64,000 bases of DNA, from assembly GCF_900119495.1 (NCBI RefSeq), contig NZ_LT632435.1, forward strand, positions 1,441,205 to 1,505,204. Direction: 5' to 3'. The DNA comes from Arcanobacterium urinimassiliense (lineage in GTDB: Bacteria > Actinomycetota > Actinomycetes > Actinomycetales > Actinomycetaceae). A program made the translations under genes and the position numbers. How positions within the stretch are numbered: position 1 is the first letter of the stretch; every line of letters starts with the position of its first letter. The notes under the pieces are model-generated. The model was not told where the DNA came from, ran no database searches, and saw only the letters and a list, made by a program, of their open reading frames with translations. Shown here in pieces: positions 8,569 through 17,518 of the stretch.

Positions 8569-9570
8569 TTATCTACCCCCACCACCCGCACTGCTGGAAG
8601 CATCTCCCGTACCGCTAGCATCATCTGCATTACCAACACCACTAGTATTATTTTCGCTAGCATTATCTTCATTGGCACTGCCGCCGCGGCCCCCTAAGAA
8701 AAAGCTATTTTCTCCCCCCGCTTTTTCCCCACCTATATAGAGCTGCATCTTATAGGTGCCAGATTTAGCGGGATACAAATCAGCACAACCTGCATCAGTC
8801 GCATGGCCATTCCAATACAGAGTATGAGTGGTACTTAAGCCTTTATCGAGCAGCAATATACGTTTTTCTTCACCGGCTTGGCATTTTTGGGAATCCCAGA
8901 TAGTCTGATTCCCACTCCAAAGCCGCAGCTCCGCATTGGCATATCCCATATCGATATAGCAAGCTTTCTGCCCGGCAGAATTTTTTAAAGTAATAGTAAA
9001 AGAAACTGGCTCTCCCGCGGCTGGCGCATTATGCGCCACCGTGATATCAAGCATGGCAGCGCTACAAGGTACCGGAGCAAAATTTTCCGCCGCGCTCGGT
9101 TGGGTACGATTTTCTTGCATACTTGCCACCGCACCTCGAATAGTATGTATAACTAAGAAAACCGCCAAAATCGCTCCGAGGAGCAGTAATAGCCGTAAAA
9201 CCCATTTTTGCCGCTGGGAGCTCTCTGCCCAATTATTTTTCATCCGTGAGAATGCGCTTTGCTCGTTCCGACTTCTAGAACGAGAATTTTGCACAGGCGC
9301 CGCCTTTTTATTTTGCCGGCTTTTCTTTTCCAGCTGCGGCATAAGAGCAGAAGCGATATCGTTACGGCGCGATTTTTGCCCATTTCTAGGCTTAGGTATA
9401 GCGGTATTGCGCCCCTTAGTTGGCTGCCGCCGGCTACTTTGCGCTCGCCTACCACTTTGCACTCGTCCGCTGTTTTGCGCTCGCTCCCTACCACGCAGAT
9501 GCGGCGTCTTTTTTCCCGCCGGTGCTATTTTTTTCGATCGCGGACGCTTGCTATCTTTACCTTCTGCCAT
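8569..9570 (-). CDS. lineage-specific single-pass membrane protein, unknown function
   Basis: A 333-residue protein I do not recognise. Residues 1-125 are strongly basic and low in complexity. One transmembrane helix (WVLRLLLLLGAILAVFLVIH) lies near residue 145. Residues 165-290 form an extracytoplasmic domain that looks beta-rich with a few Cys residues, and the tail is Ser/Gly/Asp/Asn-rich. The arrangement suggests a nucleic-acid- or membrane-surface-binding N-terminus with an external sensor-like domain, but this is inference. The stop follows a GGGGG run; reading one base less would give a longer tail (see findings). Confidence 0.6.
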   Translation of the reverse strand: MAEGKDSKRPRSKKIAPAGKKTPHLRGRERAQNSGRVQSGRRAQSSRRQPTKGRNTAIPKPRNGQKSRRNDIASALMPQLEKKSRQNKKAAPVQNSRSRSRNEQSAFSRMKNNWAESSQRQKWVLRLLLLLGAILAVFLVIHTIRGAVASMQENRTQPSAAENFAPVPCSAAMLDITVAHNAPAAGEPVSFTITLKNSAGQKACYIDMGYANAELRLWSGNQTIWDSQKCQAGEEKRILLLDKGLSTTHTLYWNGHATDAGCADLYPAKSGTYKMQLYIGGEKAGGENSFFLGGRGGSANEDNASENNTSGVGNADDASGTGDASSSAGGGGR

Positions 9571-9644
9571 ACTCTACACGGTAGCTTGAATAGGGGCACT
9601 GGAAAAGCATTTGCTGCTCTAGGCGTGCCTGTTAAGATACTGCT

Positions 9645-10046
9645 ATGCGCAGCATCTCTCCTCAAAAAATAATCCGGATAGGTAGTTTCTTAGCTCTCCT
9701 AGTTCTCACTGTGCTCACAGTAAGTTTATTGGTCTCTATTTACAGCCCCAGCCACTCTCTTCTAGCACTGCTCCCCGTCTTGCTACCGGCTCTATCCACC
9801 TTAGGAGTAGCCGGGTATACGGTCGGGAAAAGTCACTTTTCTCCTGTGTCCGCTGCTGCCCCGTGGATAAAAATTTTTTCTGGAGCCGGAATTGCCGGTA
9901 TTCTACTGCTGCTGAGCGGAATTATTATTAGCTTAATAAGCGGTTTTTCCTTATTCCCCGTATTCCTTATGACTCTTTTAGGATTACAAAATCCAGCTGG
10001 ATGCTTTCTAGCAGCCCGTTATCTAAGATCTGCCAGCCAAAAATAG
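9645..10046 (+). CDS. small four-helix membrane protein, unknown function
   Basis: A 133-residue protein with four predicted transmembrane helices (about residues 13-33, 38-58, 78-100 and 102-122) and a short basic C-terminus. No recognisable family motif. It is divergent from the basic membrane protein upstream and converges with the SorC regulator downstream. The ATG lacks a good ribosome-binding site. Confidence 0.5.
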   Translation: MRSISPQKIIRIGSFLALLVLTVLTVSLLVSIYSPSHSLLALLPVLLPALSTLGVAGYTVGKSHFSPVSAAAPWIKIFSGAGIAGILLLLSGIIISLISGFSLFPVFLMTLLGLQNPAGCFLAARYLRSASQK

Positions 10047-10066
10047 TCCAAGCGTAGCTCTATCTC

Positions 10067-11017
10067 TCAGCAAATTTCTTCCAGCTTAACAGCCGTATCT
10101 TCGTCAATAATTAAATCGGTGACTACTCCTGCCCGTAAAGCAGCCAAAAGCGGGATGGCTTTCTCCACCCCCGCTACTACACAAATTCGGCGCGGGATTT
10201 TTTGTAAAGCGGCCGGAGTAGGGCCAGTTGCCCGCCTATTGAGAGGTAAATCTTCCCAAGAGCCATCTGCGCGCAGTAATACCGTACAGACGTCACCCAC
10301 TACTCCTTCTCGGCTCAGCTCCTCCATTTCACTGGCACTCAGATACCCTCCGGCATAAACCTGCGAAGGCATAGAAGATCCTAAAGAGCCCACGCCAAAG
10401 ACGGCCACATTCGCTTTTGCCTGCAAATTCAACACGCTCTGAATTGATTTTTCTTTCCACAGAGCTGTTTTCGTATCTTCGTAGTCAAAAAAAGCCGGAA
10501 CGGGGAAATAGCAGAGCGCAGAGCCATAAGCTTTTCCGAAAGCTGCCATGATCTCCCCCGCATAAGGGATTCCTGTGGTCACTTGGTTAGCAGCGCCGTT
10601 CAATTGCACCACGAGGGAACCAGCTGCTGGCTTCACCACTAAGGCGTCTGCCACTGCTGCAATGGTATTTCCCCACGCCACTCCGACTACATCCGCCGGA
10701 GCAATCGCTTCGGAAATAATCACCCCCGCCATCGTAGCCACCACTTCCAGACGGCGAATTTCATTGGCTCCGAAAGGAACTGCTACCACGTGCGTATTGA
10801 TACCAAATTTGCGGGAAAGCCGCTGCCCTAGATTATCGGCAAGTTCCTGGGGCGGGTGCAGAGTAATCTGCACATAACCCGCATCTCGAGCTTTTTTTAC
10901 CATCCGTGAGACGGTGGAGCGTGAAATACCCAGCCGGCGGGCGATAGATTCCATAGTTTCACCCTGCACGTAGTGCATTACCGCCGCTTCATAAGCGATA
11001 TTCTGCCTTTCCGCCAT
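10067..11017 (-). CDS. SorC/DeoR-type sugar-binding transcriptional regulator
   Basis: A 316-residue SorC-family regulator. Residues 15-50 are the helix-turn-helix (GETMESIARRLGISRSTVSR). Residues 60-316 are the phosphosugar-binding domain, which has an isomerase-like fold with VVGVAWGNTIAAVADAL near residue 112 and FGVGSLGSS near 205. GGAGGAGAA precedes the ATG. No sugar operon lies beside it, so its target is elsewhere or lost. Family members respond to phosphorylated sugars or polyols. Confidence 0.88.
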   Translation of the reverse strand: MAERQNIAYEAAVMHYVQGETMESIARRLGISRSTVSRMVKKARDAGYVQITLHPPQELADNLGQRLSRKFGINTHVVAVPFGANEIRRLEVVATMAGVIISEAIAPADVVGVAWGNTIAAVADALVVKPAAGSLVVQLNGAANQVTTGIPYAGEIMAAFGKAYGSALCYFPVPAFFDYEDTKTALWKEKSIQSVLNLQAKANVAVFGVGSLGSSMPSQVYAGGYLSASEMEELSREGVVGDVCTVLLRADGSWEDLPLNRRATGPTPAALQKIPRRICVVAGVEKAIPLLAALRAGVVTDLIIDEDTAVKLEEIC

Positions 11018-11254
11018 GAGTTTCTCCTCCGTTGTATCTTGCTTCTATAGTATACGCCTGCAAGATATCCTAAAAGGAAAGCACAAAATTGCACATTTGG
11101 GCAGAGGCAGGAAAGCCTGCCCACTACACCCGCAAAATTTTACTTCTGCGTAGCGCAAAACAATGCAGAATCTTAGTTCTGCACGGCGTAAAATCTTAGC
11201 TCTGCACAGTTTTATAGAAAAGACAGCGCTACTTAAGAAGTTTAGAAAAACCGC
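11018..11254. other. intergenic region with imperfect repeats between sorC-type gene and lysS
   Basis: Contains a short hairpin GGCAGG-AAAG-CCTGCC (11106-11121). It also has imperfect repeats of the type AATCTTAG(T/C)TCTGCAC at about 11166-11214. No open reading frame of note and no known RNA was recognised. It holds the promoter of the sorC-type gene and the 3' flank of lysS. Confidence 0.4.
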
Positions 11255-11288
11255 TGCTTTTGCTACTTTTGTTACTTTGCTACTTTTG
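11255..11288. repeat. short tandem repeats over the lysS stop codon
   Basis: Units of the type TGCTACTTTT / GTTACTTT / GCTACTTTT are repeated head to tail. On the minus strand this reads CAAAAGTAG, CAAAGTAAC, AAAAGTAGC, placing the lysS TAG stop inside the repeat. Confidence 0.7.
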
Positions 11289-12821
11289 CGCCGGTTTCAC
11301 GAAGGGGAAAGTAATTGTTTCCCGAATTCCCAAACCAGTCATGGCCATTAGAATACGATCGATTCCCATCCCGATTCCTCCGGACGGCGGGAAACCATAC
11401 TCCATCGCTTCGATAAATTCTTCATCGAGCTGCATAGCCTCTGGATCACCATTAGCGGCATCTAAAGATTGCTGTGTAAGACGCTCGCGCTGCACTACTG
11501 GGTCTGCGAGCTCGGAATAAGCTGTACCAGTTTCCACTCCGCGAATATAAAGATCCCATTTCTCCGTCAAGCCGGGCTTGCTCCGGTGATAGCGAGTAAG
11601 TGGCGAAGTATCTTCTGGGAAATCGCGCACAAAGGTGGGGGCATATAGATGATTACCCACGAGCTCTTCCCAAATATCTTCTACGATTTTGCCGTTTACC
11701 GCATAATCTTTAACGCCAATATCGTGCTGCTGCGCAATTTTTTCCAAACGCTCCCGCGGTGTATCTACCGTTATCTCTTCTCCCAGTTTTTCCGAAAGCG
11801 ACCCGTAGAGATCTAACTGCGCCCATTCTCCTCCTAGTTCATAGACGCTTCCATCGGCGAGAGTGACGGAGGTGGTGCCGAAAATATCACGAGCGGCATT
11901 TTGCACCAAGTCTTGCGCTAACTGCGCCATCGTATCGTAGGTGCCATAAGCCTGGTAAGCTTCCAAAGCAGTAAATTCCGGAGAATGCGAAGAATCTGCA
12001 CCTTCATTGCGGAAATTCTTCCCTATCTCATATACCTTATCCACTCCTCCTACTACAGAGCGTTTCAGATAGAGCTCCGTGGCAATGCGCAGATATAAAT
12101 CTTCATCATAAGCATTGATATGAGTGGTGAAAGGCCGAGCTGCCGCACCTCCGTGCAGAGTCTGCAGTATGGGGGTCTCCACCTCAATATAATCTTGGCT
12201 TTCAAAAGTACGCCGGAGCGAGCGCATAAGAGCTGCCCGAATACGCACCATATCGCGCGCGCTCTGGCGGGTAATTAAATCAAGATGCCGCCGGCGAATC
12301 CGCGTCTCTTCATTTAAGCTGCTCTCATTTCCGTCGGCGTCAGTAAAAGTCTTCGGCAGAGGCCGCAAAGACTTCGAAGCCATATGCCAACTGTGTGCAA
12401 AGACAGAAAGCTCTCCGCGCTGGGAAGCTCCGATGTGGCCAGATACGAAAATCTGATCTCCTAGATCTACATCCGCCTTCAGATTATCTAGCTCTTCTTT
12501 CCCTACATTAGTGAGAGAAAATATGATTTGTAACCGAGTGCCATCTCCTGCTTGCAGTACTACGAAAGCAATTTTTCCCGACGGGCGCATAAACATAACT
12601 CGCCCAGCCAGTGCCACTTCGTCTGGCAATTCTTCTCCCGGCGCCACATCACTATATTTAGCCCGTACTTCCTGAATTGTAGAGGTAATGGGCAGCTCAG
12701 CAGGATAGGGATCGTGCCCGCGCTCCATAAGCCGCAGCCGCTTAGCTTTCCGTACCTGAATCTGCTCAGGAATATCTTCTTCTCCGGATTGCATATTTCT
12801 ATTCATGGAGTTCCCATTCAT
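11280..12821 (-). CDS. lysS: lysine--tRNA ligase (class II)
   Basis: A 513-residue class II lysyl-tRNA synthetase. The N-terminal OB-fold anticodon domain includes VALAGRVMFMRPSGKIAFVV near residue 68. The catalytic core has motif 2 (GKNFRNEGADSSHSPEFT, near 265) and motif 3 (PPSGGIGMGIDRILM, near 475). Several ATG codons occur in the first ten positions and none has a clear ribosome-binding site, so the exact start is uncertain. In related genomes lysS lies close to the panC/fol block, as here. Confidence 0.96.
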   Translation of the reverse strand: MNGNSMNRNMQSGEEDIPEQIQVRKAKRLRLMERGHDPYPAELPITSTIQEVRAKYSDVAPGEELPDEVALAGRVMFMRPSGKIAFVVLQAGDGTRLQIIFSLTNVGKEELDNLKADVDLGDQIFVSGHIGASQRGELSVFAHSWHMASKSLRPLPKTFTDADGNESSLNEETRIRRRHLDLITRQSARDMVRIRAALMRSLRRTFESQDYIEVETPILQTLHGGAAARPFTTHINAYDEDLYLRIATELYLKRSVVGGVDKVYEIGKNFRNEGADSSHSPEFTALEAYQAYGTYDTMAQLAQDLVQNAARDIFGTTSVTLADGSVYELGGEWAQLDLYGSLSEKLGEEITVDTPRERLEKIAQQHDIGVKDYAVNGKIVEDIWEELVGNHLYAPTFVRDFPEDTSPLTRYHRSKPGLTEKWDLYIRGVETGTAYSELADPVVQRERLTQQSLDAANGDPEAMQLDEEFIEAMEYGFPPSGGIGMGIDRILMAMTGLGIRETITFPFVKPAQK

Positions 12822-12878
12822 TTTCTTAAAAAGCCTATCTTTCCGCCCAGCGGGCTTGCCTTAAGTATATAATTTTCT

Positions 12879-12914
12879 GCTGCTTCCGGCCGCTGCCAGC
12901 GCGTGATAAGCAGC
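12879..12914 (-). terminator. weak stem-loop downstream of panC
   Basis: On the plus strand GCTGCTT (12879-12885) pairs with AAGCAGC (12908-12914), enclosing a further CGCTG/CAGCG pairing. On the minus strand it follows the panC stop but is succeeded by AGAAAATT rather than a T-run. It may be a weak terminator. Confidence 0.35.
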
Positions 12915-12920
12915 GCAGCT

Positions 12921-13802
12921 TCATTTTATTTCTATAGCGAGGTTGTCTATAAGCCGGGTATCTTCTACCCACGCAGCTAGAATAATGCGCGCGGCACCTT
13001 GAAAATCTGCAGCAGCCGGCAAGAAAGTACTATCTTCTACCACCTCTACATAGTCAATTTTGATAAGAGAGCTATTCTGCAATACCGCTGTGGCTGCTTG
13101 GGCAATAGCCGGTGCTTTTTCTCCTTGCTGAGCTAGGCCTGCTCCCGCTTGTAAAGCACGATAAAGCTGAGTGGCTTCGGTGCGCGCCGCTGGGCTTAGA
13201 TAGCTATTGCGGGAGCTGAGTGCCACCCCATCGCCGGCCCGCGCAATCGGTACCGCTTTAATCTCTACCGGTATATTTAGATCTTCTACCATTGCTTTTA
13301 CCAGCGCCAACTGCTGAGCATCTTTTTCTCCAAAGAAAGCATAATCGGGCTGGGTAAGTTGTAATACTTTCTGCACCACCTGCAGCACTCCCGCAAAGTG
13401 CCCGGGGCGGGTCTTTCCCTCAAAAAGCTTGGCGGCGGGCCCGGGATCTATACGCACCTGTGGCTCCCGCGGATAAATTTCTTCATCAGTCGGCGCAAAT
13501 ACTACGTCTACCTCTTGCTCCGAAAGTAATTGCAAATCTGCCTCTAGTTGCCGCGGATATTTTTCGTAATCTTCTTCCGGGCCAAATTGGAGCGGATTTA
13601 CGTAAATAGAAAGCACCACCTGTGTGGCAAGCTTTTGTGCTTCTTTCACTAAAGCCAGATGCCCCGAGTGCAGAGCACCCATCGTCATGACCAACGCCCG
13701 CTTATCCAACTTTTCTCCGTGCGCACTACTCGCACCATATTTTCCCGCGGAAGCCGCAGCCAAAGCTTTCTTTAAATCAGCTTTTGTGCTCACTACCTGC
13801 AT
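12921..13802 (-). CDS. panC: pantoate--beta-alanine ligase
   Basis: PanC condenses pantoate and beta-alanine with ATP to make pantothenate. The 293-residue protein has TMGALHSGHLALV (HxGH signature) near residue 40, YVNPLQFGPEEDYEKYPR near 67, FFGEKDAQQL near 160 and ALSSRNSYL near 198, a KMSKS-like loop. AGGGGG precedes the ATG. The DUF2520 gene lies 105 bases upstream on the same strand; panB and panD are not in the window. Confidence 0.96.
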   Translation of the reverse strand: MQVVSTKADLKKALAAASAGKYGASSAHGEKLDKRALVMTMGALHSGHLALVKEAQKLATQVVLSIYVNPLQFGPEEDYEKYPRQLEADLQLLSEQEVDVVFAPTDEEIYPREPQVRIDPGPAAKLFEGKTRPGHFAGVLQVVQKVLQLTQPDYAFFGEKDAQQLALVKAMVEDLNIPVEIKAVPIARAGDGVALSSRNSYLSPAARTEATQLYRALQAGAGLAQQGEKAPAIAQAATAVLQNSSLIKIDYVEVVEDSTFLPAAADFQGAARIILAAWVEDTRLIDNLAIEIK

Positions 13803-13907
13803 ATTCTTACCCCCTTCTCAGCAGCTTTCTGCTAAAGATACTTTATAACCGCTCTCAAAACTAATCTGAAAACGCGGTAAAATGCCAATCTAAAAATTGA
13901 CTCAAAA

Positions 13908-14810
13908 TTACTCCGCAGCTTCACCCGTCAATAAGGCCAGTAGCTCCACCGCTTTACTCTCCGAAATTTTCCCGCGCCAAGCCGCTCTAGCCACCGTCGC
14001 AATCCCTAAAGTACGATAGGTTGCTGCCGTATGTACGCAGCTACTATCTTCTTCACTTAGTTCTTGCAAGGCCTGCAGATGCGCAGCCACACTGCCTGTA
14101 TCTCCGCGCGAAATTGGACCCGTCAAAAGTGCATCGCCAGATTGTAAGGCCCCTTCTACGGCTGCCTGCATGAGCGGGCGGAGATATTCTCCCGGATTGG
14201 CTATACCAATTTTTTCCAGTATTTGCAGAGATTGGCTAATGAGCGTGACGCTATGATTAGCGCCGTGGCTGAGCGCCATATGGTAGGCAGTGCGATCGGC
14301 TTCTGCCACTATCACCGGCTCTCCACCTATCTCTGCCACTAAGGCTTGGCCAATTGGCTGTAAAGATGCTGGCGCAGTCACGGCGAAAGGGCAGCCCCGC
14401 AGGCGTGCTACATCGAGGGAAGTACCAGTAAAAGTCATAGCCGGATGAATAGCTAAGCAGAGCGCTCCCAGCGCCCGCGCGGGCGCCAATACTTCTGCGC
14501 CGTAGCGCCCGGCGGTATGGATTACTATTTGCCCAGCTTGCCAGGCTGATAATTTCGCCAGCCCGGCCACAAGCGGCGCTAATTCGTCATCTGGAACTGC
14601 CAGCAGCACCAGTTCAGCGCGTTCCACAATTTCAGTTATCTCTAAAGCCGGTACGCCAGGAAGTAAAGTAGCTAAACGCTCTTGCGAATCTTCCGAAGCA
14701 GCATAGGCGCCGATAATTGCATGGCCTTGCCCTCGCAGCGCATTACCTAGAGTAGCTCCAACTTTGCCAGCGGAGATAATACCAATACCCAATCTTCCCG
14801 TACTGCTCAT
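13908..14810 (-). CDS. Rossmann-like and DUF2520 domain protein
   Basis: A 300-residue protein. An N-terminal NAD(P)-binding Rossmann domain (GIGIISAGKVGATLGNALRG, residues 7-26) is followed by a helical DUF2520 domain resembling 6-phosphogluconate dehydrogenase-type dimerisation domains. It is regularly found beside panC in actinobacteria. Because of this a role in pantoate formation (ketopantoate reduction) has been suspected, but nothing in this sequence proves it. ACGAGGAA precedes the ATG. Confidence 0.85.
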   Translation of the reverse strand: MSSTGRLGIGIISAGKVGATLGNALRGQGHAIIGAYAASEDSQERLATLLPGVPALEITEIVERAELVLLAVPDDELAPLVAGLAKLSAWQAGQIVIHTAGRYGAEVLAPARALGALCLAIHPAMTFTGTSLDVARLRGCPFAVTAPASLQPIGQALVAEIGGEPVIVAEADRTAYHMALSHGANHSVTLISQSLQILEKIGIANPGEYLRPLMQAAVEGALQSGDALLTGPISRGDTGSVAAHLQALQELSEEDSSCVHTAATYRTLGIATVARAAWRGKISESKAVELLALLTGEAAE

Positions 14811-14837
14811 ACAATTCCTCGTGTAAAAGAAAATAGT

Positions 14838-16406
14838 TTAAGCCGAAAAACCGATTCGTTTTTTCCACTCTTTTAAGGATTCACTCACGCCCACACTGCG
14901 CGCTTGCGCCGCAAGTGCCTCTTCTTCTGCCCACAGTTTCCATAGATAATCGGCATCTAAATTCCGCACTTTGCGGCGGGTAGTTCCCGGTATAGTGTGC
15001 ACCGAAATGCTCGCTAAAGAGCGCTGGCGCTGCAGGGGTCCAGTCGAAAAAGCATGAGATTGAATGTGGTCTTGCAAAGTAAAACTCACTGATCTTCCCC
15101 ATCGGCCCGAGCGCATAATTATCACTCTTTCATTGGCAAATATTCCCCGCCCTGGCGCACCAATCGGGTCAAAGAGTCGCGCCCGCGCCGGCGCCCCGGC
15201 AAAGTATTTTCCGCTACCCCGCCCGCGGAATGCTTCTTCGAGGAGTGCATCGGAATCTTCCACCCCTAGTTGAGGTAAAATCGTCCACAGCAAATGCTGC
15301 ATTTCCGCACGCTGCGCGACACTCACAAAAGTATCGGAGAGATTTTCGAGCATTTTTTCTCCGGCCGCAGTTATCGCTATTTCCCACCAGCCCAGCGGTT
15401 TCCAAAGAATTTTCTGCTTTACTTCTACGGCATGAATTCGCTGCGGAGGGTAAGTGCGTGTAAGTACGGTAGTAGCCCCAGACCTGCGGCGTAAGCCCTG
15501 CGGAGAAAGATAGACTTTTGTGCCATAAGATTTCAAAAATGGTTTAACTATCTGCTGGAAGACACCTATAAGCACAATTCCAAGTCCTAGTATTCCACCC
15601 TTATTATCCAACACTTGTACTACCAATAGCGCAGTTGCAAATATTGCCGCTAATAAACTACCCATATCCAATAGGTGAGAGCCAATCAATCTGCCGGTAG
15701 GAAGCGAAAATATGAGGTTATCTCCCGCTTCATCATCTACATCAAATACCGGAATCGCGAGTGAATTTCCGGTAGTTTCTGTGCTAGTAGCTGCTAGGGT
15801 AGCTCGCAGCAGAGCTTCCGGCGTATCTTCTTCGCTAGTTACACCAGATTTCTCCGCCGCTATATTTGTAAAGAAATTTGTATCTCCAGATCGCGCAGCT
15901 TCCAGACCCTTAAGAATTTCTTTGCGCAGTTTTGCGCAATCTGCTAGCCGCAACAAACCGAGCTCTAGCGGATCTTCACTAGCCCCAGCTGAGGTGAGCT
16001 GCAGAGAACCAAAACCAAAGATTCTCCCAAAAAGTGTCTGTTTTACTTCGACTGACTGCAATCTATCCCAGCGCATATGCGAATGACGCCGCCAAAATAC
16101 TCCTTGGCGCAGGTGAATACCGGCGGCATTGATGGCGTATTTTTTTCTCCACCAGGAGATTACCGAAAATACCACTAAGCCGAGGGTTATCAGTACTACC
16201 CCACCGAGTATATAGAGAGTCTTTGAATAAATATCGCCGGAGCGCAGCGACTCCCATAAATCTTGTATTCCCCCGTTTTCCACTAAATTACTCGCCACTT
16301 GGTACAGACCAAAAAGTAGCACTAGCCAAAAAGAGCCAGCACTGGCGAGCGGAGTGACTTTATGGAAACGCCGCCATTCTGAGGTACTTACTTTATCTGC
16401 GTTCAC
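14838..16406 (-). CDS. PH-domain membrane protein (YdbT-like)
   Basis: A 522-residue membrane protein with bacterial PH (bPH2) domains after hydrophobic helix pairs. Helices lie near residues 22-42, 60-82 and 240-285. PH-like segments include YAINAAGIHLRQGVFWRRHS (near 92), with a repeat of the pattern at VYLSPQGLRRRSG (near 300) and a third at IIMRSGRWGRSVSFTLQDHIQ. YdbS/YdbT pairs are known from Bacillus subtilis, where they affect resistance to some antimicrobials. The GTG start overlaps the stop of the smaller PH protein by four bases, so the two are translationally coupled. Confidence 0.85.
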   Translation of the reverse strand: MNADKVSTSEWRRFHKVTPLASAGSFWLVLLFGLYQVASNLVENGGIQDLWESLRSGDIYSKTLYILGGVVLITLGLVVFSVISWWRKKYAINAAGIHLRQGVFWRRHSHMRWDRLQSVEVKQTLFGRIFGFGSLQLTSAGASEDPLELGLLRLADCAKLRKEILKGLEAARSGDTNFFTNIAAEKSGVTSEEDTPEALLRATLAATSTETTGNSLAIPVFDVDDEAGDNLIFSLPTGRLIGSHLLDMGSLLAAIFATALLVVQVLDNKGGILGLGIVLIGVFQQIVKPFLKSYGTKVYLSPQGLRRRSGATTVLTRTYPPQRIHAVEVKQKILWKPLGWWEIAITAAGEKMLENLSDTFVSVAQRAEMQHLLWTILPQLGVEDSDALLEEAFRGRGSGKYFAGAPARARLFDPIGAPGRGIFANERVIIMRSGRWGRSVSFTLQDHIQSHAFSTGPLQRQRSLASISVHTIPGTTRRKVRNLDADYLWKLWAEEEALAAQARSVGVSESLKEWKKRIGFSA

Positions 16407-16903
16407 AGCCCCTCCACCCGATTGGCGTTACCTAAAGCAGTGAGACGCATCCGGAGAGCTTCGGCGGTTTCTGCCCGTAATCCGGGAATGCTTCCATTGC
16501 TTTCAGCAGAAGCCGTCACTAGTTCTACCTCGGCTAAACCATAGTGGCGCAGGAATGGACCGCGGTTGATATTTACTTGCTGCATCCGCCCATAAGGAAT
16601 AGCGGTTATCGATTGAAACATGACGCCGCGGCGGATTACAAGCACTTCTTCTAGCTCTGCATAGCCAAGCGCCCGCGCCCGCCGCCGCACCAGGTAGAAC
16701 ACCCAGATAACCCCGAGGAGAAAAATTCCTAAAACAATCCACCAAATTACACCGGGGAAAGTGGTGCTGCCATAGAAAAAAGTGAGGAGGGAAATGGGAA
16801 TAATCCCCGCTATTGTGCCGCATAGAGCAGTTAGTAATAGCACGCGATAGTAAGCGGGATCTACCGGAATAAATTCAATATCCGTTCCTAAGGATTTTTG
16901 CAC
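16403..16903 (-). CDS. small PH-domain membrane protein (YdbS-like)
   Basis: A 166-residue protein with two transmembrane helices (about residues 22-72) and one bPH2 domain containing LEEVLVIRRGVMFQSITAIP and YGRMQQVNINRGPF, the typical YdbS pattern. The start is GTG. It overlaps the larger PH protein by four bases and probably forms a complex with it. Confidence 0.87.
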   Translation of the reverse strand: MQKSLGTDIEFIPVDPAYYRVLLLTALCGTIAGIIPISLLTFFYGSTTFPGVIWWIVLGIFLLGVIWVFYLVRRRARALGYAELEEVLVIRRGVMFQSITAIPYGRMQQVNINRGPFLRHYGLAEVELVTASAESNGSIPGLRAETAEALRMRLTALGNANRVEGL

Positions 16904-16986
16904 AGCAACCTCTCTTGCGAATGTATAGAATTTTCCGCTACCTAGCAGAAAGTTGATGTTTTGTTTTTAGTTTAACTGCAGCTCTA

Positions 16987-17517
16987 TTAAGCTGGTTCTC
17001 CTAAAGGAGCCCCCGGAGAGTGAGAATCATCATCTTTATCTTCTACTATGCACCAGCGTTCTACTACCCAGCCGGCGATAGTTAAAAATACGGAAGCAAT
17101 TACCACTAATAAGAAATTCCAGATTTGCTGCGTCAAAAAAGCATTACCACTTATATTCAGATAGCAGAAAAGAATTCCTGCTGCAGCTCCTCCTAGCAAT
17201 GCACCAGTGCGGGAGGCAGCTTGGCTGAGCAGCCAGATACGGCCAGCCTGGAGAGGAGAAAGGGCGCGCTTGCCGTGCCGATACGTGCGCACTACCCATC
17301 CTTGCCAGAGCACGGAAATTCCGATTAAGAAGGGCATGAGGAAGGTACAACGCGGCACGAATAGCGGCACTTGCCCCGCCCGTATCCAAATTTTGGCAAA
17401 AAAGAAACCCGCTCCTCCAAGCAGTAGCGCACAGAGGGCTAATTCCCAGAGAGAGGTGGGCTGAAGCTTAGGCGATCCGGAAGAGCCAGTAGGAGAAGAG
17501 GCAGAATTTTTTTTCAC
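16987..17517 (-). CDS. DUF3180 membrane protein
   Basis: A 176-residue protein with four transmembrane helices (near residues 22-42, 55-72, 95-118 and 130-150) and polar ends. Size, topology and place directly after folK match actinobacterial DUF3180, whose function is unknown. The start is GTG, with GGAGAAA from the folBK gene end upstream. It lies one base from the folBK stop. Confidence 0.8.
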   Translation of the reverse strand: MKKNSASSPTGSSGSPKLQPTSLWELALCALLLGGAGFFFAKIWIRAGQVPLFVPRCTFLMPFLIGISVLWQGWVVRTYRHGKRALSPLQAGRIWLLSQAASRTGALLGGAAAGILFCYLNISGNAFLTQQIWNFLLVVIASVFLTIAGWVVERWCIVEDKDDDSHSPGAPLGEPA

Positions 17518-17518
17518 T

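Noticed and set aside
9041-9589. 182-residue plus-strand frame
   Set aside because: Opposite the low-complexity N-terminus of the minus-strand membrane protein; Arg/Ala/Leu-rich composition typical of shadow frames.
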